Assembly (NCBI RefSeq): GCF_000445125.1
Contig: NZ_ATHL01000061.1
Location: 1 to 36,023 of the forward strand
Source of the DNA: Novosphingobium lindaniclasticum LE124
GTDB taxonomy: Bacteria; Pseudomonadota; Alphaproteobacteria; Sphingomonadales; Sphingomonadaceae
Reading direction: 5' to 3'
Length of the DNA: 36,023 nt
Shown: piece by piece, positions 1-8,407 of the stretch
Layout: every line of letters starts with the position of its first letter
Position numbering within the stretch: the stretch's first letter is position 1
The notes under the pieces: model-generated
Seen by the model: the letters and a program-made list of their open reading frames with translations, nothing else
What the model was told of the DNA's origin: nothing
The model's database searches: none
Made by a program: the position numbers and the translations under genes

Positions 1-243
1 GCACCATCGAGGTTTGAGGCAAAATGGTTCAGCGCAAGGAAGGAAGCCGCAGGAATACGTCCGTATTTCCAGGTTTCCTGACGAAGCGATGGACCATTTT
101 GCCTCAAATCCGAAGGACGCCCAAATGGCTTCCATCTCGCGCCAAAGCGACCTTGGACGGGCAACCAGCCCGCCCGGCGGCCCCTTCGGCCCGAGCTGTT
201 CGCCATTTGGACGCCTCGATGGTGCCATTTATGCGTTTACGCC
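1..243. other. Non-coding stretch with nested inverted repeats
   Basis: No convincing gene is visible here. The stretch contains nested inverted repeats. GCACCATCGAGG at 1-12 is the reverse complement of 214-225. TTTGAGGCAAAATGGT at 13-28 recurs inverted at about 91-106. A short near-palindrome (GGAATACG/CGTATTTCC) lies at about 52-71. A minus-strand frame is open from an ATG at 227 to the window edge, but it has an in-frame TAA directly before the ATG and no ribosome binding site, so I do not call it. It may be an intergenic repeat or a structured RNA. Confidence 0.4.
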
Positions 244-350
244 CTAGAGCGGCTTCTGAGCCGATTGCATGGCATCAACCACTCTAAGTTTCTGGTTTGA
301 CGCATTTTCCAAGTCATCCGGTGATTCCACCTGATTAGAAAATGCTCTAA
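244..350. repeat. 107-bp MITE-like repeat, copy A
   Basis: This is one of three 107-bp copies in the window, the others being at 33431-33537 and 34740-34846. It aligns to them without gaps. It starts CTAGAGC and ends GCTCTAA, close to terminal inverted repeats of CTAGAGC. It shares the internal segments TTTCTGGTT and GTGATTCCACCTGATTAGAAA with the other copies, but is the most diverged: the internal GATCCGAT/ATCGGATC palindrome is degraded. Its right end (CTAA) contains the TAG stop codon of the minus-strand oxidoreductase that ends at 347. Confidence 0.85.
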
Positions 351-1360
351 GCGATCTTCAGCACCAACTTGCCGGTATTCGCGCCCGAGAACAGCCGCAT
401 AAACGCCGCATAGGCATTCTCCAGCCCCTCCTGAACATCCTCGTCGGCGCGCAGCCGGCCTTCCCCCAGCCACTGCGCCATCTGCGCCCCGCCCTCGGCG
501 AAGCGATGCGCATAGTCGGCGATCAGGAAGCCATGCACGGTCGCGCGCCGGGTCAGCACTTGCCAGAGGTTGCGCAGACCCAGCTTCTCGGGCGCATTGT
601 ATTCACTGATCAGCCCGCAGAGCACGACCCGCGCGTGAAGCGCCAGGTTGAACACTTCCGCCTCCAGCACCGGACCACCCACGTTCTCGAACACCACGTT
701 CGCGCCGTCCGGCGCCGCCTCCGCGATGGCGGCGACCAGCGCGGCGTGATCCTTGCCCTTGTAGTCGACGGCCGCGTCGAAGCCGTAGTTCTCGATCAGA
801 CGTCGGCACTTCTCCGCTCCGCCCGCGATGCCGACCACGCGGCATCCGGCGATCTTGCCGAGTTGACCCACCGCCGATCCCACTGCACCCGCCGCCCCCG
901 ACACCAGCAGCGTCTCGCCGGGCTGCGGACGCGCCACTTCCAGCAAGCCGAAGTAAGCAGTCAGCCCCACGGCCCCGAGCGCGGAAAGATAGTTCGAAGG
1001 CGAAGCCACCGCAGCGACATCGATCGGCATGGTGAAGCCGCCCGGCGCGGCGACCGAATAGTCCTCCAGTGCATTGAGGCCCATCACCCATTGCCCCTCG
1101 TGGAAATCCGGATTGTCCGAAGCATGCACGACGCCTACCGTCGTGGCGCGAACCGGATCGCCCAAGCGGATCGGCGGCATATAGCTCGGCGCATCGTCCA
1201 TCCAGCCCCGCTGCGCCGGGTCCAGAGAAGCAAAGTGGTTGCGCACGACGATCCCTCCCGCAGATGGGCTGGGCACGGGCGCCTCCACCAGGGCGAAGTC
1301 TTCCTCTACGGGTTCGCCCGCAGGTCTACGCACGAGCAGGAAGCGGCGATTGACAGTCAT
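347..1360 (-). CDS. MDR-family NADP-dependent oxidoreductase (CurA/PTGR-like), paralogue 1
   Basis: The 337-aa protein is a medium-chain dehydrogenase/reductase of the zinc-less type, like curcumin reductase and prostaglandin/alkenal double-bond reductases. These reduce activated C=C bonds with NADPH in the cytoplasm. It has an N-terminal GroES-like domain, then a Rossmann domain with the nucleotide loop SGAAGAVGSAVG, the segments GIAGGAEKC and ENVGG, and a family-typical C-terminus (TGKLVLKIA). No structural or catalytic zinc cysteines are apparent. The ATG at 1360 is chosen because GAGGAGA lies just upstream; the frame stays open to 1459 but without a better site. It is divergent from a TBDR across 150 bp. 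The TAG stop lies inside repeat copy A. The family is clear, the substrate is unknown. Two paralogues lie at 4689-5699 and 10328-11335. Confidence 0.9.
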   Translation of the reverse strand: MTVNRRFLLVRRPAGEPVEEDFALVEAPVPSPSAGGIVVRNHFASLDPAQRGWMDDAPSYMPPIRLGDPVRATTVGVVHASDNPDFHEGQWVMGLNALEDYSVAAPGGFTMPIDVAAVASPSNYLSALGAVGLTAYFGLLEVARPQPGETLLVSGAAGAVGSAVGQLGKIAGCRVVGIAGGAEKCRRLIENYGFDAAVDYKGKDHAALVAAIAEAAPDGANVVFENVGGPVLEAEVFNLALHARVVLCGLISEYNAPEKLGLRNLWQVLTRRATVHGFLIADYAHRFAEGGAQMAQWLGEGRLRADEDVQEGLENAYAAFMRLFSGANTGKLVLKIA

Positions 1361-1510
1361 GATACAGTTCTCCTCAAGCCCGGACCTTGACTCTCCATTC
1401 GCCCATCCCATCGCACCTGTGCAAATTGTCAGTTCGGCTATCACTCCATTTCGTAGCATAGTGAATCAGTAAAGCAGGCTATACGAATAGCCGGGGAGAG
1501 GGAGGAAACC
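1361..1510. promoter_or_regulatory. Divergent promoter region with palindrome GGCTATACGAATAGCC
   Basis: This 150-bp gap separates a minus-strand reductase from a plus-strand TBDR. A perfect inverted repeat GGCTAT-ACGA-ATAGCC lies at 1477-1492, directly before the GGAGG ribosome binding site of the TBDR. Its half ACGAATAGCC recurs as the reverse complement at 5768-5777, in the equivalent gap of the second reductase/TBDR pair. It may be an operator; no regulator gene is adjacent. Confidence 0.45.
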
Positions 1511-3823
1511 ATGGCATCCGCACGTCGTCGCGGAGCGATGCTTGTCGCACTTTCGACAAGCGCGCTCACTTGCATCATTTCTCCGACTAGCGCGCAAGAG
1601 GCATCGGTGGCCGAACCGCCGGCTCCAGCCCCAATCGCGGCCCCGGCCTCGCAGCAGGCCAGTATCGACAATACGGAAATCATCGTCACCGCGCGGCGTC
1701 GCTCGGAAACGCTGCAGTCCACGCCGGTCGCGATTACCGCCATCAACACCGCCATGCTGGAGAACAAGGCGGCCGTGAACATCGGCGACCTGCAAGGCAC
1801 CGCACCCGGCCTGCTTATCACCCAGCAGAACTCCGGCGCGCAGGCCGCCAATATCTCGATCCGCGGCCTGACCTATGCCGACATCGAGAAGTCCCAGACG
1901 CCCACCGTAGGCGTCGTGGTGGACGGCGTGACCATCGGCACCAATACCGGCCAGCTTCAGGACGCCTTCGACATCGCCCAGATCGAAGTGCTGCGCGGTC
2001 CGCAAGGCACGCTGTTCGGCGCCAACACGATCGGCGGCGTCATCAACATCACCCGAACCAAGCCGACGATGGAGCCCGGCGTGAAGGCCGAACTCACTTA
2101 TGGGCGGTGGAACACCTGGGCGGCCAAGGCGATCGTCAATTATGGCGACGGCGAAACCTGGGGCATCAAGGGCTGGTACTTCCACAACGAGTCCGATGGC
2201 TTCTACCGCAACGTCATCCGCGATACCCGCGCGGGCGGCAGCAAGGGCGACAGCTACGGCGCCAGTGTGCTGTTCGAACCCACCGGCACCGGCTTCGACG
2301 CACAGCTCAGCGTAGAGAACGTGGTCCAGAGCTTCGAGCCGGTGGTCAGCAACCTCACTAACAGCACCGAGACCTTCTGCGGCCTGATCCCCGCGAACGA
2401 GTGCAATCGCAACAATACGACCGATCTCTACACGGTGTTCACGCTTCCGGCGAGGAGCAAGTACCGCGCACCGAACGCCACCTTGCAGATGAACTACGAT
2501 CTGGGCGCAGTAAAGCTCAGCTCGATCACCGGCTGGCGCCACAGCAAGGAGAACCAGACCCAGGACTTCGACGGTTCTTCCTCCGACCTCTACTATGTCG
2601 ATCGCCGGCAGAAGTATACGCAGTGGAGCCAGGAACTGCGCGCTGCGGGGAACCTGTTCACGGGCTTCGACTATGTCGTGGGCGCCTACTATTTCCATTC
2701 GAAATACGACCTTACCCAGTGGACTCGCTTCTTTGGCTTCAATCCGTCGATTCCGCCGACGGAGTTCGACCGTAACCCGCAGACCAATGTCGGCAAGACC
2801 ACCAGTTATGCTTTCTTCGGAGACTTCAACTGGGCCTTCGCGGACAAGTGGCGCCTCTCGTTCGGCGGCCGCTGGTCGCACGATAACAAGAAGCTGACCA
2901 ACAGCTTCGCCCAGACCGGCCTGATCGGCTCGGGTGATGCCAACTTCACCAAGTTCACGCCGAAAGTCGGCATCGACTATCGGCCCAACAACGACGTCAT
3001 GCTCTACGCCAGCTGGTCGCGCGGCTACCGCTCCGGCGGCTTCAGCCCGCGCGCGGCGACGGCGCTGACGGCCAGCACGCCTTTCCAGCCCGAAACCGTT
3101 GACGCTTACGAAATCGGCGCCAAGCTCGCCGCGTTCAACCGCAAGCTGGAAGTGAACCTGGCCGGCTACATTTCCGACTACAAGGACATGCAGCAGAACC
3201 TGACCGTTCCCGGCGGACCGCTCGGCAACCAGACCATCACCGGCAACGTGCCCGGCGGTGCCATGATCAAGGGCATCGAGATGGACGCCACTGTGCGCAT
3301 CACTCCGCAACTGACGATCACCGCCTCCACCGCCTACATGAAATCGCACTTCCGCAACTTCGTGACCAATGGCGCCTTCGGCACGCAGATCGTGCCTTTC
3401 GACTATTCCGCCAACCGGCTGATCTATGCGCCGAAGTTCACCAGTTCGCTCAATGCCGACTACACGGTCCCGACCAGCTTCGGCAAAGTGGTGGCGACGG
3501 CGGGATGGCGGCATATCAGCCCTTACGACGAGCAGATCTCGCAAGCCTCGCTGACGCCGGTGACCGATCCGTCCGGCACCGTCACTGGAGTCATCGTCGG
3601 TGGCAACGATCCGCGCGTGCGCACCACGACGCAGGATCTCGTCGACGCCAGCCTGACCGTCAACTTCGATATCGGCGACAAGGAAGCCTATGTGCGCCTG
3701 TTCGGCCGCAATCTGCTCAACGAGAAGACGACCACGCACGCCTTCACCGTTGCCGGGCTGTTCTCGTTCGGCATGGCGCTCGAACCGCGCACTTACGGCG
3801 CCACCGTTGGCGTGAAATTCTGA
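1511..3823 (+). CDS. TonB-dependent outer-membrane receptor 1
   Basis: The 770-aa TonB-dependent receptor imports a bound ligand through a 22-strand outer-membrane barrel using energy passed on by TonB. A signal peptide ends near residue 29 (PTSAQ). A TonB-box-like EIIVTARRR follows at residues 56-64. Next comes a plug domain with the usual ISIRG and VEVLRGPQGTLFG-type blocks (here IEVLRGPQGTLFGANTIGG). The long barrel ends in an aromatic (GVKF), as expected for BAM-dependent assembly. The start ATG at 1511 follows GGAGGAA. It resembles the large sphingomonad TBDR family linked to uptake of aromatic or plant-derived compounds rather than siderophore receptors, but the ligand cannot be deduced. 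The SDR gene begins 25 bp downstream and is probably co-transcribed. Confidence 0.93.
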   Translation: MASARRRGAMLVALSTSALTCIISPTSAQEASVAEPPAPAPIAAPASQQASIDNTEIIVTARRRSETLQSTPVAITAINTAMLENKAAVNIGDLQGTAPGLLITQQNSGAQAANISIRGLTYADIEKSQTPTVGVVVDGVTIGTNTGQLQDAFDIAQIEVLRGPQGTLFGANTIGGVINITRTKPTMEPGVKAELTYGRWNTWAAKAIVNYGDGETWGIKGWYFHNESDGFYRNVIRDTRAGGSKGDSYGASVLFEPTGTGFDAQLSVENVVQSFEPVVSNLTNSTETFCGLIPANECNRNNTTDLYTVFTLPARSKYRAPNATLQMNYDLGAVKLSSITGWRHSKENQTQDFDGSSSDLYYVDRRQKYTQWSQELRAAGNLFTGFDYVVGAYYFHSKYDLTQWTRFFGFNPSIPPTEFDRNPQTNVGKTTSYAFFGDFNWAFADKWRLSFGGRWSHDNKKLTNSFAQTGLIGSGDANFTKFTPKVGIDYRPNNDVMLYASWSRGYRSGGFSPRAATALTASTPFQPETVDAYEIGAKLAAFNRKLEVNLAGYISDYKDMQQNLTVPGGPLGNQTITGNVPGGAMIKGIEMDATVRITPQLTITASTAYMKSHFRNFVTNGAFGTQIVPFDYSANRLIYAPKFTSSLNADYTVPTSFGKVVATAGWRHISPYDEQISQASLTPVTDPSGTVTGVIVGGNDPRVRTTTQDLVDASLTVNFDIGDKEAYVRLFGRNLLNEKTTTHAFTVAGLFSFGMALEPRTYGATVGVKF

Positions 3824-3848
3824 CATCGCATCTCGAAAGGTTGAACGC

Positions 3849-4613
3849 ATGGGCCGTCTGGAAGGCAAGATCACGCTGGTTACCGGCGCCGGAAACGAAC
3901 GCGGGCTAGGCGCGGCCACCGCGCGGCGCTTTGCAGAAGAAGGCGCCTTCGTCTATCTGACCGACCTCGACGCTAAGGGCGCTGAAAGCGTCGCGGCGGC
4001 AATCCGCGACGCTGGCGGCCAGGCCGAGGCGTTGGCGCAGGACGTGACCAGCGAGGCTGGCTGGGAAGAGCTGTTCCAGGCGATCGAGAAAGGCCACGGC
4101 CGGATCGACGTGCTGGTGAACAACGCCGGGATCGCCGTACTCAAGCCGCTGACGGTGCTTTCGCTGGCCGACTGGGAAAAGCAGAACAAGGTCAACCTCG
4201 ACAGCGTGTTCCTCGGCACGCGCCGGGCGGTCGAGCTGATGCGCAAGACCGGGGGCGGCGGCTCGATCGTCAACCTTTCGTCGATCGGCGGCTTGGTCGG
4301 CGTGCCGATGTGCGGCGCCTATGGCGCGGCCAAGGGCGGCGTGCGGATCTTCTCCAAGGTCGTGGCGATGGAGTGCGCGGCGGAGGGCATCCGCTGCAAT
4401 TCCGTCCACCCCGGCATGATCGAGACGGCCATGCAGGACGTCGCCCGCAGCGACAACCCGCAAGGGTTCAAGGAGATCGTCGCCTCGATCCCGATGAAGC
4501 GCATGGGCAGCCCGCTCGACATCGCCAACATGATCCTGTTCCTCGCCAGCGACGAGGCGAACTACATCACCGGCGGGGAGTTCGTGGTCGACGGCGGCGT
4601 CACCGCTATGTGA
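3849..4613 (+). CDS. SDR-family NAD(P)-dependent oxidoreductase
   Basis: The 254-aa classical short-chain dehydrogenase/reductase oxidises or reduces an alcohol/ketone in the cytoplasm. The cofactor motif TGAGNERGLG is at residues 12-21, NNAG follows at about residue 95, and the catalytic Ser145, Tyr158 and Lys162 (YGAAK) are all present with the normal 13-residue Ser-Tyr spacing. The acidic residue after strand 2 (TDLDAKG) suggests NAD(H) preference, which is inference. The C-terminal segment (YITGGEFVVDGGVTAM) is typical. The start ATG follows AAAGG. It lies 25 bp behind the TBDR and likely acts on the imported compound or its product. It converges on the second MDR gene with a strong palindrome between them. 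Confidence 0.93.
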   Translation: MGRLEGKITLVTGAGNERGLGAATARRFAEEGAFVYLTDLDAKGAESVAAAIRDAGGQAEALAQDVTSEAGWEELFQAIEKGHGRIDVLVNNAGIAVLKPLTVLSLADWEKQNKVNLDSVFLGTRRAVELMRKTGGGGSIVNLSSIGGLVGVPMCGAYGAAKGGVRIFSKVVAMECAAEGIRCNSVHPGMIETAMQDVARSDNPQGFKEIVASIPMKRMGSPLDIANMILFLASDEANYITGGEFVVDGGVTAM

Positions 4614-4634
4614 TCGCCAGCGGGACTGAGAAAT

Positions 4635-4665
4635 ACGTCGTCCCGGATCAGGTCCGGGACGACGT
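4635..4665. terminator. Perfect 13-bp palindrome between convergent genes
   Basis: ACGTCGTCCCGGA at 4635-4647 pairs perfectly with TCCGGGACGACGT at 4653-4665 across a 5-nt loop. It lies between the convergent SDR and MDR genes and could stop transcription from both sides, but there is no T-run. The sequence resembles the REP-like TCCCGGA/TCCGGGA palindromes common between alphaproteobacterial genes, so it may be a repetitive element instead of or as well as a terminator. Confidence 0.6.
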
Positions 4666-4688
4666 TCCGGCCTGGCCTCATCCAGCCT

Positions 4689-5699
4689 CTAGCCTACCCG
4701 CACCACGACTTTGCCGATGTTCTTCCCCGTCAGCATCCGCTCGTAAGCAACGAGCACATTCTCGATCCCCTGCGTTTCGTCAAACCGCACCATGAGCTTA
4801 CCCTCATCGAGCCACTCGCGCAGCACCGGCGCGAACTCGGCCCCGCGTTCGAGGAAGTCGGGAATGAAGAACCCCTCTACCCGCAGCCGCCGCATCAGGA
4901 TCTGGTCGAAGCGCGCCGGTCCCGGCATCGACGCGTCGTTGTCATAACCCGCCACCATGCCGCAGATCGCGACGCGGCCGTAATGCGCCATGTTGGGCAG
5001 CACCGCATCGAGGATCGGCCCGCCGACATTGTCGAAGAACGCCCCGATCCCGCCCTCGCACATGGCCAGACGCGCCTCCACGTTCTCGCTGCGGTAGTCG
5101 ATCGCCATGTCCACGCCGAGTTCCTCGCGCAGCCAGCGACACTTTTCCGCACCGCCCGCGATCCCGACGACTTTCGCGCCGAGATTGCGCCCGACCTGAC
5201 AGGCCAGGCTCCCCGTAGCCCCTGCCGCCGCCGAAACCGCCAGCCACTCACCCGGCTTCACTGCCGCCACGTCCTTCACGCCGACATAAGCCGTCCAGGC
5301 GTTCATTCCCAGCGCACCGAAATGCTGGCGCGGATCGGCTACTGTTTCGTCCACCGCCTCCAGCCCGGCAAGCGCAGGCACGACGACCGCCTGCTCGGCC
5401 CATTGCCCGAAGCCGCGCACCAGAGTGCCGACCGGAAAGGCCGCATCGCGCGTTTCGCTGATCCGGCCGAGCACCAACCCGACCATCTTCGCGCCGAGCG
5501 GCAGCGGCGGCTGATAGCCGTCGGTGCGCGGGCTCATCCACATGCGGGTGCCGGCGTCCATCGAGAGCCACTTGGCGGCGATGCGCACTTCGCCCTCGTC
5601 CAGCGGCGCCGGAGCTTCCTCGCAGAGGCTGAGAAAGCGGGAAAAATCGGTGTTGCCTTCGGGATGGCGATCAAGCCGCCAGAAACGGTTGCGGGTCAA
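4689..5699 (-). CDS. MDR-family NADP-dependent oxidoreductase, paralogue 2
   Basis: The 336-aa zinc-less MDR reductase is similar along its length to the proteins at 347-1360 and 10328-11335. It carries the nucleotide-binding loop SAAAGATGS, then GIAGGAEKC and DNVGG, and the C-terminal GKVVVRVG. A reaction of the NADPH-dependent double-bond reductase type is likely; the substrate is unknown. The start is TTG at 5699, preceded by GGGAG at proper spacing. An upstream ATG is out of frame and no in-frame ATG occurs before the GroES-like domain. It is divergent from the second TBDR across exactly 150 bp, the same spacing as the first reductase/TBDR pair. Confidence 0.9.
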   Translation of the reverse strand: MTRNRFWRLDRHPEGNTDFSRFLSLCEEAPAPLDEGEVRIAAKWLSMDAGTRMWMSPRTDGYQPPLPLGAKMVGLVLGRISETRDAAFPVGTLVRGFGQWAEQAVVVPALAGLEAVDETVADPRQHFGALGMNAWTAYVGVKDVAAVKPGEWLAVSAAAGATGSLACQVGRNLGAKVVGIAGGAEKCRWLREELGVDMAIDYRSENVEARLAMCEGGIGAFFDNVGGPILDAVLPNMAHYGRVAICGMVAGYDNDASMPGPARFDQILMRRLRVEGFFIPDFLERGAEFAPVLREWLDEGKLMVRFDETQGIENVLVAYERMLTGKNIGKVVVRVG

Positions 5700-5849
5700 A
5701 TGAGGTCTCCCATTGAAGGGACAACGTCACCTGCGCGGCCCCGCGCGCCACCTGATCAAACGGCTAGGGCTATTCGTTTGCACAGGCCCTCGTCTGCCCG
5801 CGTGGTTCTACCAAGGACGGGACAAAGAAAACATGCGGGAGGCCCTGAA
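5700..5849. promoter_or_regulatory. Divergent promoter region of second reductase/TBDR pair
   Basis: This is a 150-bp gap between divergent genes. GGCTATTCGT at 5768-5777 is the reverse complement of one arm of the palindrome at 1477-1492 in the first pair. The rest of the two gaps does not align obviously. The motif could be a shared operator half-site. GGGAGG at 5838-5843 is the TBDR ribosome binding site. Confidence 0.4.
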
Positions 5850-8336
5850 ATGCGATTCTCGAAATCCGCCCTGCTCACATCGACCACACCGACGTTGCTG
5901 CTCCTCGCCCTGCCCGCCGAAGCGCAGGAAGCGGCGCCACAAGATCAGGCACCCCAGGATCAGGCGACAACCGGCGGCATCAAGGAAATCATCGTCACGG
6001 CCCGCAAGCGACAGGAAACCGCGCAGGACGTGCCGGTGGCGGTCACCGCCATCTCCGCCGAGCAGATCGCCTCGCGCGACATCACCAGCGTCGAGAAGAT
6101 CGCCGCCATCGCCCCGCAGTTCAACGTCGGCCGCGCCTCCAACGGCTCCGGCGCCCAGCTTACCTTGCGCGGCATCGGATCGTCCTCCACCTCGATCGGC
6201 ATCGAGCAGTCGGTGGCGGTCGTGGTGGACGGCGCCTATTACGGCCAGGGCCGCGTGATCCAGGAGGGCTTCTTCGACCTCGCCCGCGTGGAAGTGCTGA
6301 AAGGACCGCAAGCGCTGTTCTTCGGGAAGAACGCCACGGCCGGCGTCATCTCCATTACCACCGCCGATCCCACGAACACCCCCGAGTTTCAGGTGAAGGG
6401 CGGCTACGAGTTCCGCAGCCAGCAATGGCGCGTCGAAGGCTATGCCTCGATGCCGCTGACCGACACGCTCGGCATCCGCCTGGCCGCGCGCTATTCGAAA
6501 ATGGAGGGCGGCTACTACCGCAACGTCGCCGACGACATCGTCTATACCGAGATAGACTCCGCCAGCATCCTCGCGGGCGGCAACGGCGATCCCACCTCGC
6601 ATGTGGCCGCACCCGCCGCGCACAAGGCGCCGGGCGAGGAGGAATTCCTCGCGCGCGGCACGCTGAAGTGGGAGCCGACCAGCCGCCTTACCGTCAGCCT
6701 CAAGGGAAACGTCGATTTCAACACCGTCAACAATTCCTCGTGGAACTACGTCGCCTTCGCCTGCGGCAACGGCAGTACCTCGCAGCTCAACGGCTATGCC
6801 TGCGGCAAGAATTTCGTGACGCACCAGAACAACATGCCGGTAGACGTCGCCGCCGGATTCCCGTTCGCCAAGCAGAACGGCGCGCTCTACAACCGCTATC
6901 GCTCGGCAGGCGGCACGCTCAACGTGACCTACGATGCCGACCAGCTCCAGCTGTCCTCGGTCACCAACTACCAGTGGAACAACAACCGCTGGGCCTGCGC
7001 CTGTGATTTTCAGTCCAGCAACAGCGCGGGCGGCCCCGGAAGCAATTGGGCCACAGAGAACTCGTCCTGGAAGGCCTTCAGCCAGGAGCTGCGCGCGCTG
7101 ACCCAGTTCGATGGTCCGTTCAACATGATGCTCGGCATGCTCTACCAGAAGACCAAGCGCGACTTCGAACAATACGTGCTGACGGGCGGCGTCTCCAACT
7201 CCGCGGCGCCCCCGGGCCTCGAGCACGTCGCCACGGCCAAGACCAGCTTCACCAAGGGGGAGACGATGGCCGTCTTCGGCCAGCTCACGTACAAGATCCT
7301 GCCGACGCTCGAGCTGGCAGGCGGTGCGCGCTATTCGGACGAGACCAAGAACAGCTACTTCACCCAGTTCTACAACAACCCGCTGGTCACCACCATCTTC
7401 CGCGACCAGTTCGATCCCGACGGCCTGGGTCAAGTCACTGCGCGCCAGCACTTCACCAACTGGTCGCCCGAAGCCACGCTGACCTGGAAGCCCACCGATG
7501 ACCTCATGGTCTATGGCGCCTACAAGACGGCCTACAAGTCCGGCGGGTTCTCCAACGGCGGCATCAACTCGAAGTTCTCCACCGACCCCACCGCCGATCT
7601 CACTTTCGATCCCGAGAAGGCGGAAGGCTTCGAAGTGGGCTTCAAGTCCACCCTGCTTGACCGTCAGCTCCGCTTCAACGTCACGGCGTTCAACTACAAA
7701 TACAAGAACCTGCAGGTCGACTTCTTCAACTCGCCGATCTTCGCCTTCCAGACCCTGACCGCCGATGCCCGGACGAAGGGCGTGGAGGCCGAATTCCAGT
7801 TCGCACCGAACGGCGTTCCGGGCCTCGATCTGCACGGCTCGGTCAACTACAACAAGGCGCGCTACACCGATTTCCCGCTCGCCCCGTGCTATGCCGGACA
7901 GACTCCGGCGCAAGGCTGCAACCTTGCCGGAAACACCCGCCAGGATCTCGGTGGCCAGACGCTTTCCGTCGCACCGCGCTGGACCGGCAACTTAGGCGTG
8001 AACTACGAGATGGCCGTCGGCGCCTCGATGAAGCTCGGCATGAACGTGGATGCCCGTTATTCGGGCAGCTATCTCGCCTCGGCCTTCGGCAATCCGCTTT
8101 CCCGGCAAGGCAAGTACGTGACGCTCGATGCCGGTCTGCGCTTCGGTGCCGAGGACGACAACTGGCAGCTCGCCGTCATCGGCAAGAACCTGACCAACCG
8201 CTTCTACGTCACCGGCGTGGTCGATGGTCCCTCGACCGGGAGCGGAACCGGGACGCCTGCGGGCATCAAGGCCGACCAGCTCGGCTTCGGCACGCTGCCG
8301 CGCACGGTGATGGTCGAAGTCACCAAGAAGTTCTGA
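5850..8336 (+). CDS. TonB-dependent outer-membrane receptor 2
   Basis: The 828-aa TonB-dependent receptor has a signal peptide ending near residue 25 (LPAEA), a Gln/Asp/Pro-rich linker, the TonB-box-like EIIVTARKR at residues 46-54, a plug with VEVLKGPQALFFGKNATAG, and a beta-barrel ending in aromatic Phe (TKKF). The reading frame is open far upstream into the neighbouring gene, but the ATG at 5850 is chosen for GGGAGG just upstream and the signal peptide that follows. It belongs to the same broad sphingomonad TBDR class as the receptor at 1511 but is clearly a different member. A strong terminator follows at once, so it is probably monocistronic. The ligand is unknown. Confidence 0.93.
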   Translation: MRFSKSALLTSTTPTLLLLALPAEAQEAAPQDQAPQDQATTGGIKEIIVTARKRQETAQDVPVAVTAISAEQIASRDITSVEKIAAIAPQFNVGRASNGSGAQLTLRGIGSSSTSIGIEQSVAVVVDGAYYGQGRVIQEGFFDLARVEVLKGPQALFFGKNATAGVISITTADPTNTPEFQVKGGYEFRSQQWRVEGYASMPLTDTLGIRLAARYSKMEGGYYRNVADDIVYTEIDSASILAGGNGDPTSHVAAPAAHKAPGEEEFLARGTLKWEPTSRLTVSLKGNVDFNTVNNSSWNYVAFACGNGSTSQLNGYACGKNFVTHQNNMPVDVAAGFPFAKQNGALYNRYRSAGGTLNVTYDADQLQLSSVTNYQWNNNRWACACDFQSSNSAGGPGSNWATENSSWKAFSQELRALTQFDGPFNMMLGMLYQKTKRDFEQYVLTGGVSNSAAPPGLEHVATAKTSFTKGETMAVFGQLTYKILPTLELAGGARYSDETKNSYFTQFYNNPLVTTIFRDQFDPDGLGQVTARQHFTNWSPEATLTWKPTDDLMVYGAYKTAYKSGGFSNGGINSKFSTDPTADLTFDPEKAEGFEVGFKSTLLDRQLRFNVTAFNYKYKNLQVDFFNSPIFAFQTLTADARTKGVEAEFQFAPNGVPGLDLHGSVNYNKARYTDFPLAPCYAGQTPAQGCNLAGNTRQDLGGQTLSVAPRWTGNLGVNYEMAVGASMKLGMNVDARYSGSYLASAFGNPLSRQGKYVTLDAGLRFGAEDDNWQLAVIGKNLTNRFYVTGVVDGPSTGSGTGTPAGIKADQLGFGTLPRTVMVEVTKKF

Positions 8337-8350
8337 GGCCCCCTGCAAGG

Positions 8351-8385
8351 AAAAGGCCCGGACCTCCAGGAGGCCGGGCCTTTTT
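8351..8385. terminator. Bidirectional Rho-independent terminator
   Basis: AAAAGGCCCGG pairs with CCGGGCCTTTT (11 bp), with a further CCTC/GAGG pairing inside. A T-run follows on the plus strand, and the A-run at the left gives a T-run on the minus strand. It sits between the convergent TBDR (stop 8336) and pyrC (stop 8408). Confidence 0.9.
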
Positions 8386-8407
8386 CCGTTGCCGTTGCAG
8401 CTGCCGA

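Noticed and set aside
1..227. Minus-strand partial gene running off the window start
   Set aside because: There is no ribosome binding site, an in-frame TAA directly precedes the ATG, and the stretch is made of inverted repeats.
1466..3919. Long minus-strand open frame opposite the first TBDR
   Set aside because: It is a complementary-strand shadow caused by high GC at third codon positions; the plus strand encodes a clear TBDR and the minus product has no recognisable domain.
5808..7913. Long minus-strand open frame opposite the second TBDR
   Set aside because: Same shadow effect; the product is Gly/Val/Arg-rich without a family and lacks a ribosome binding site.
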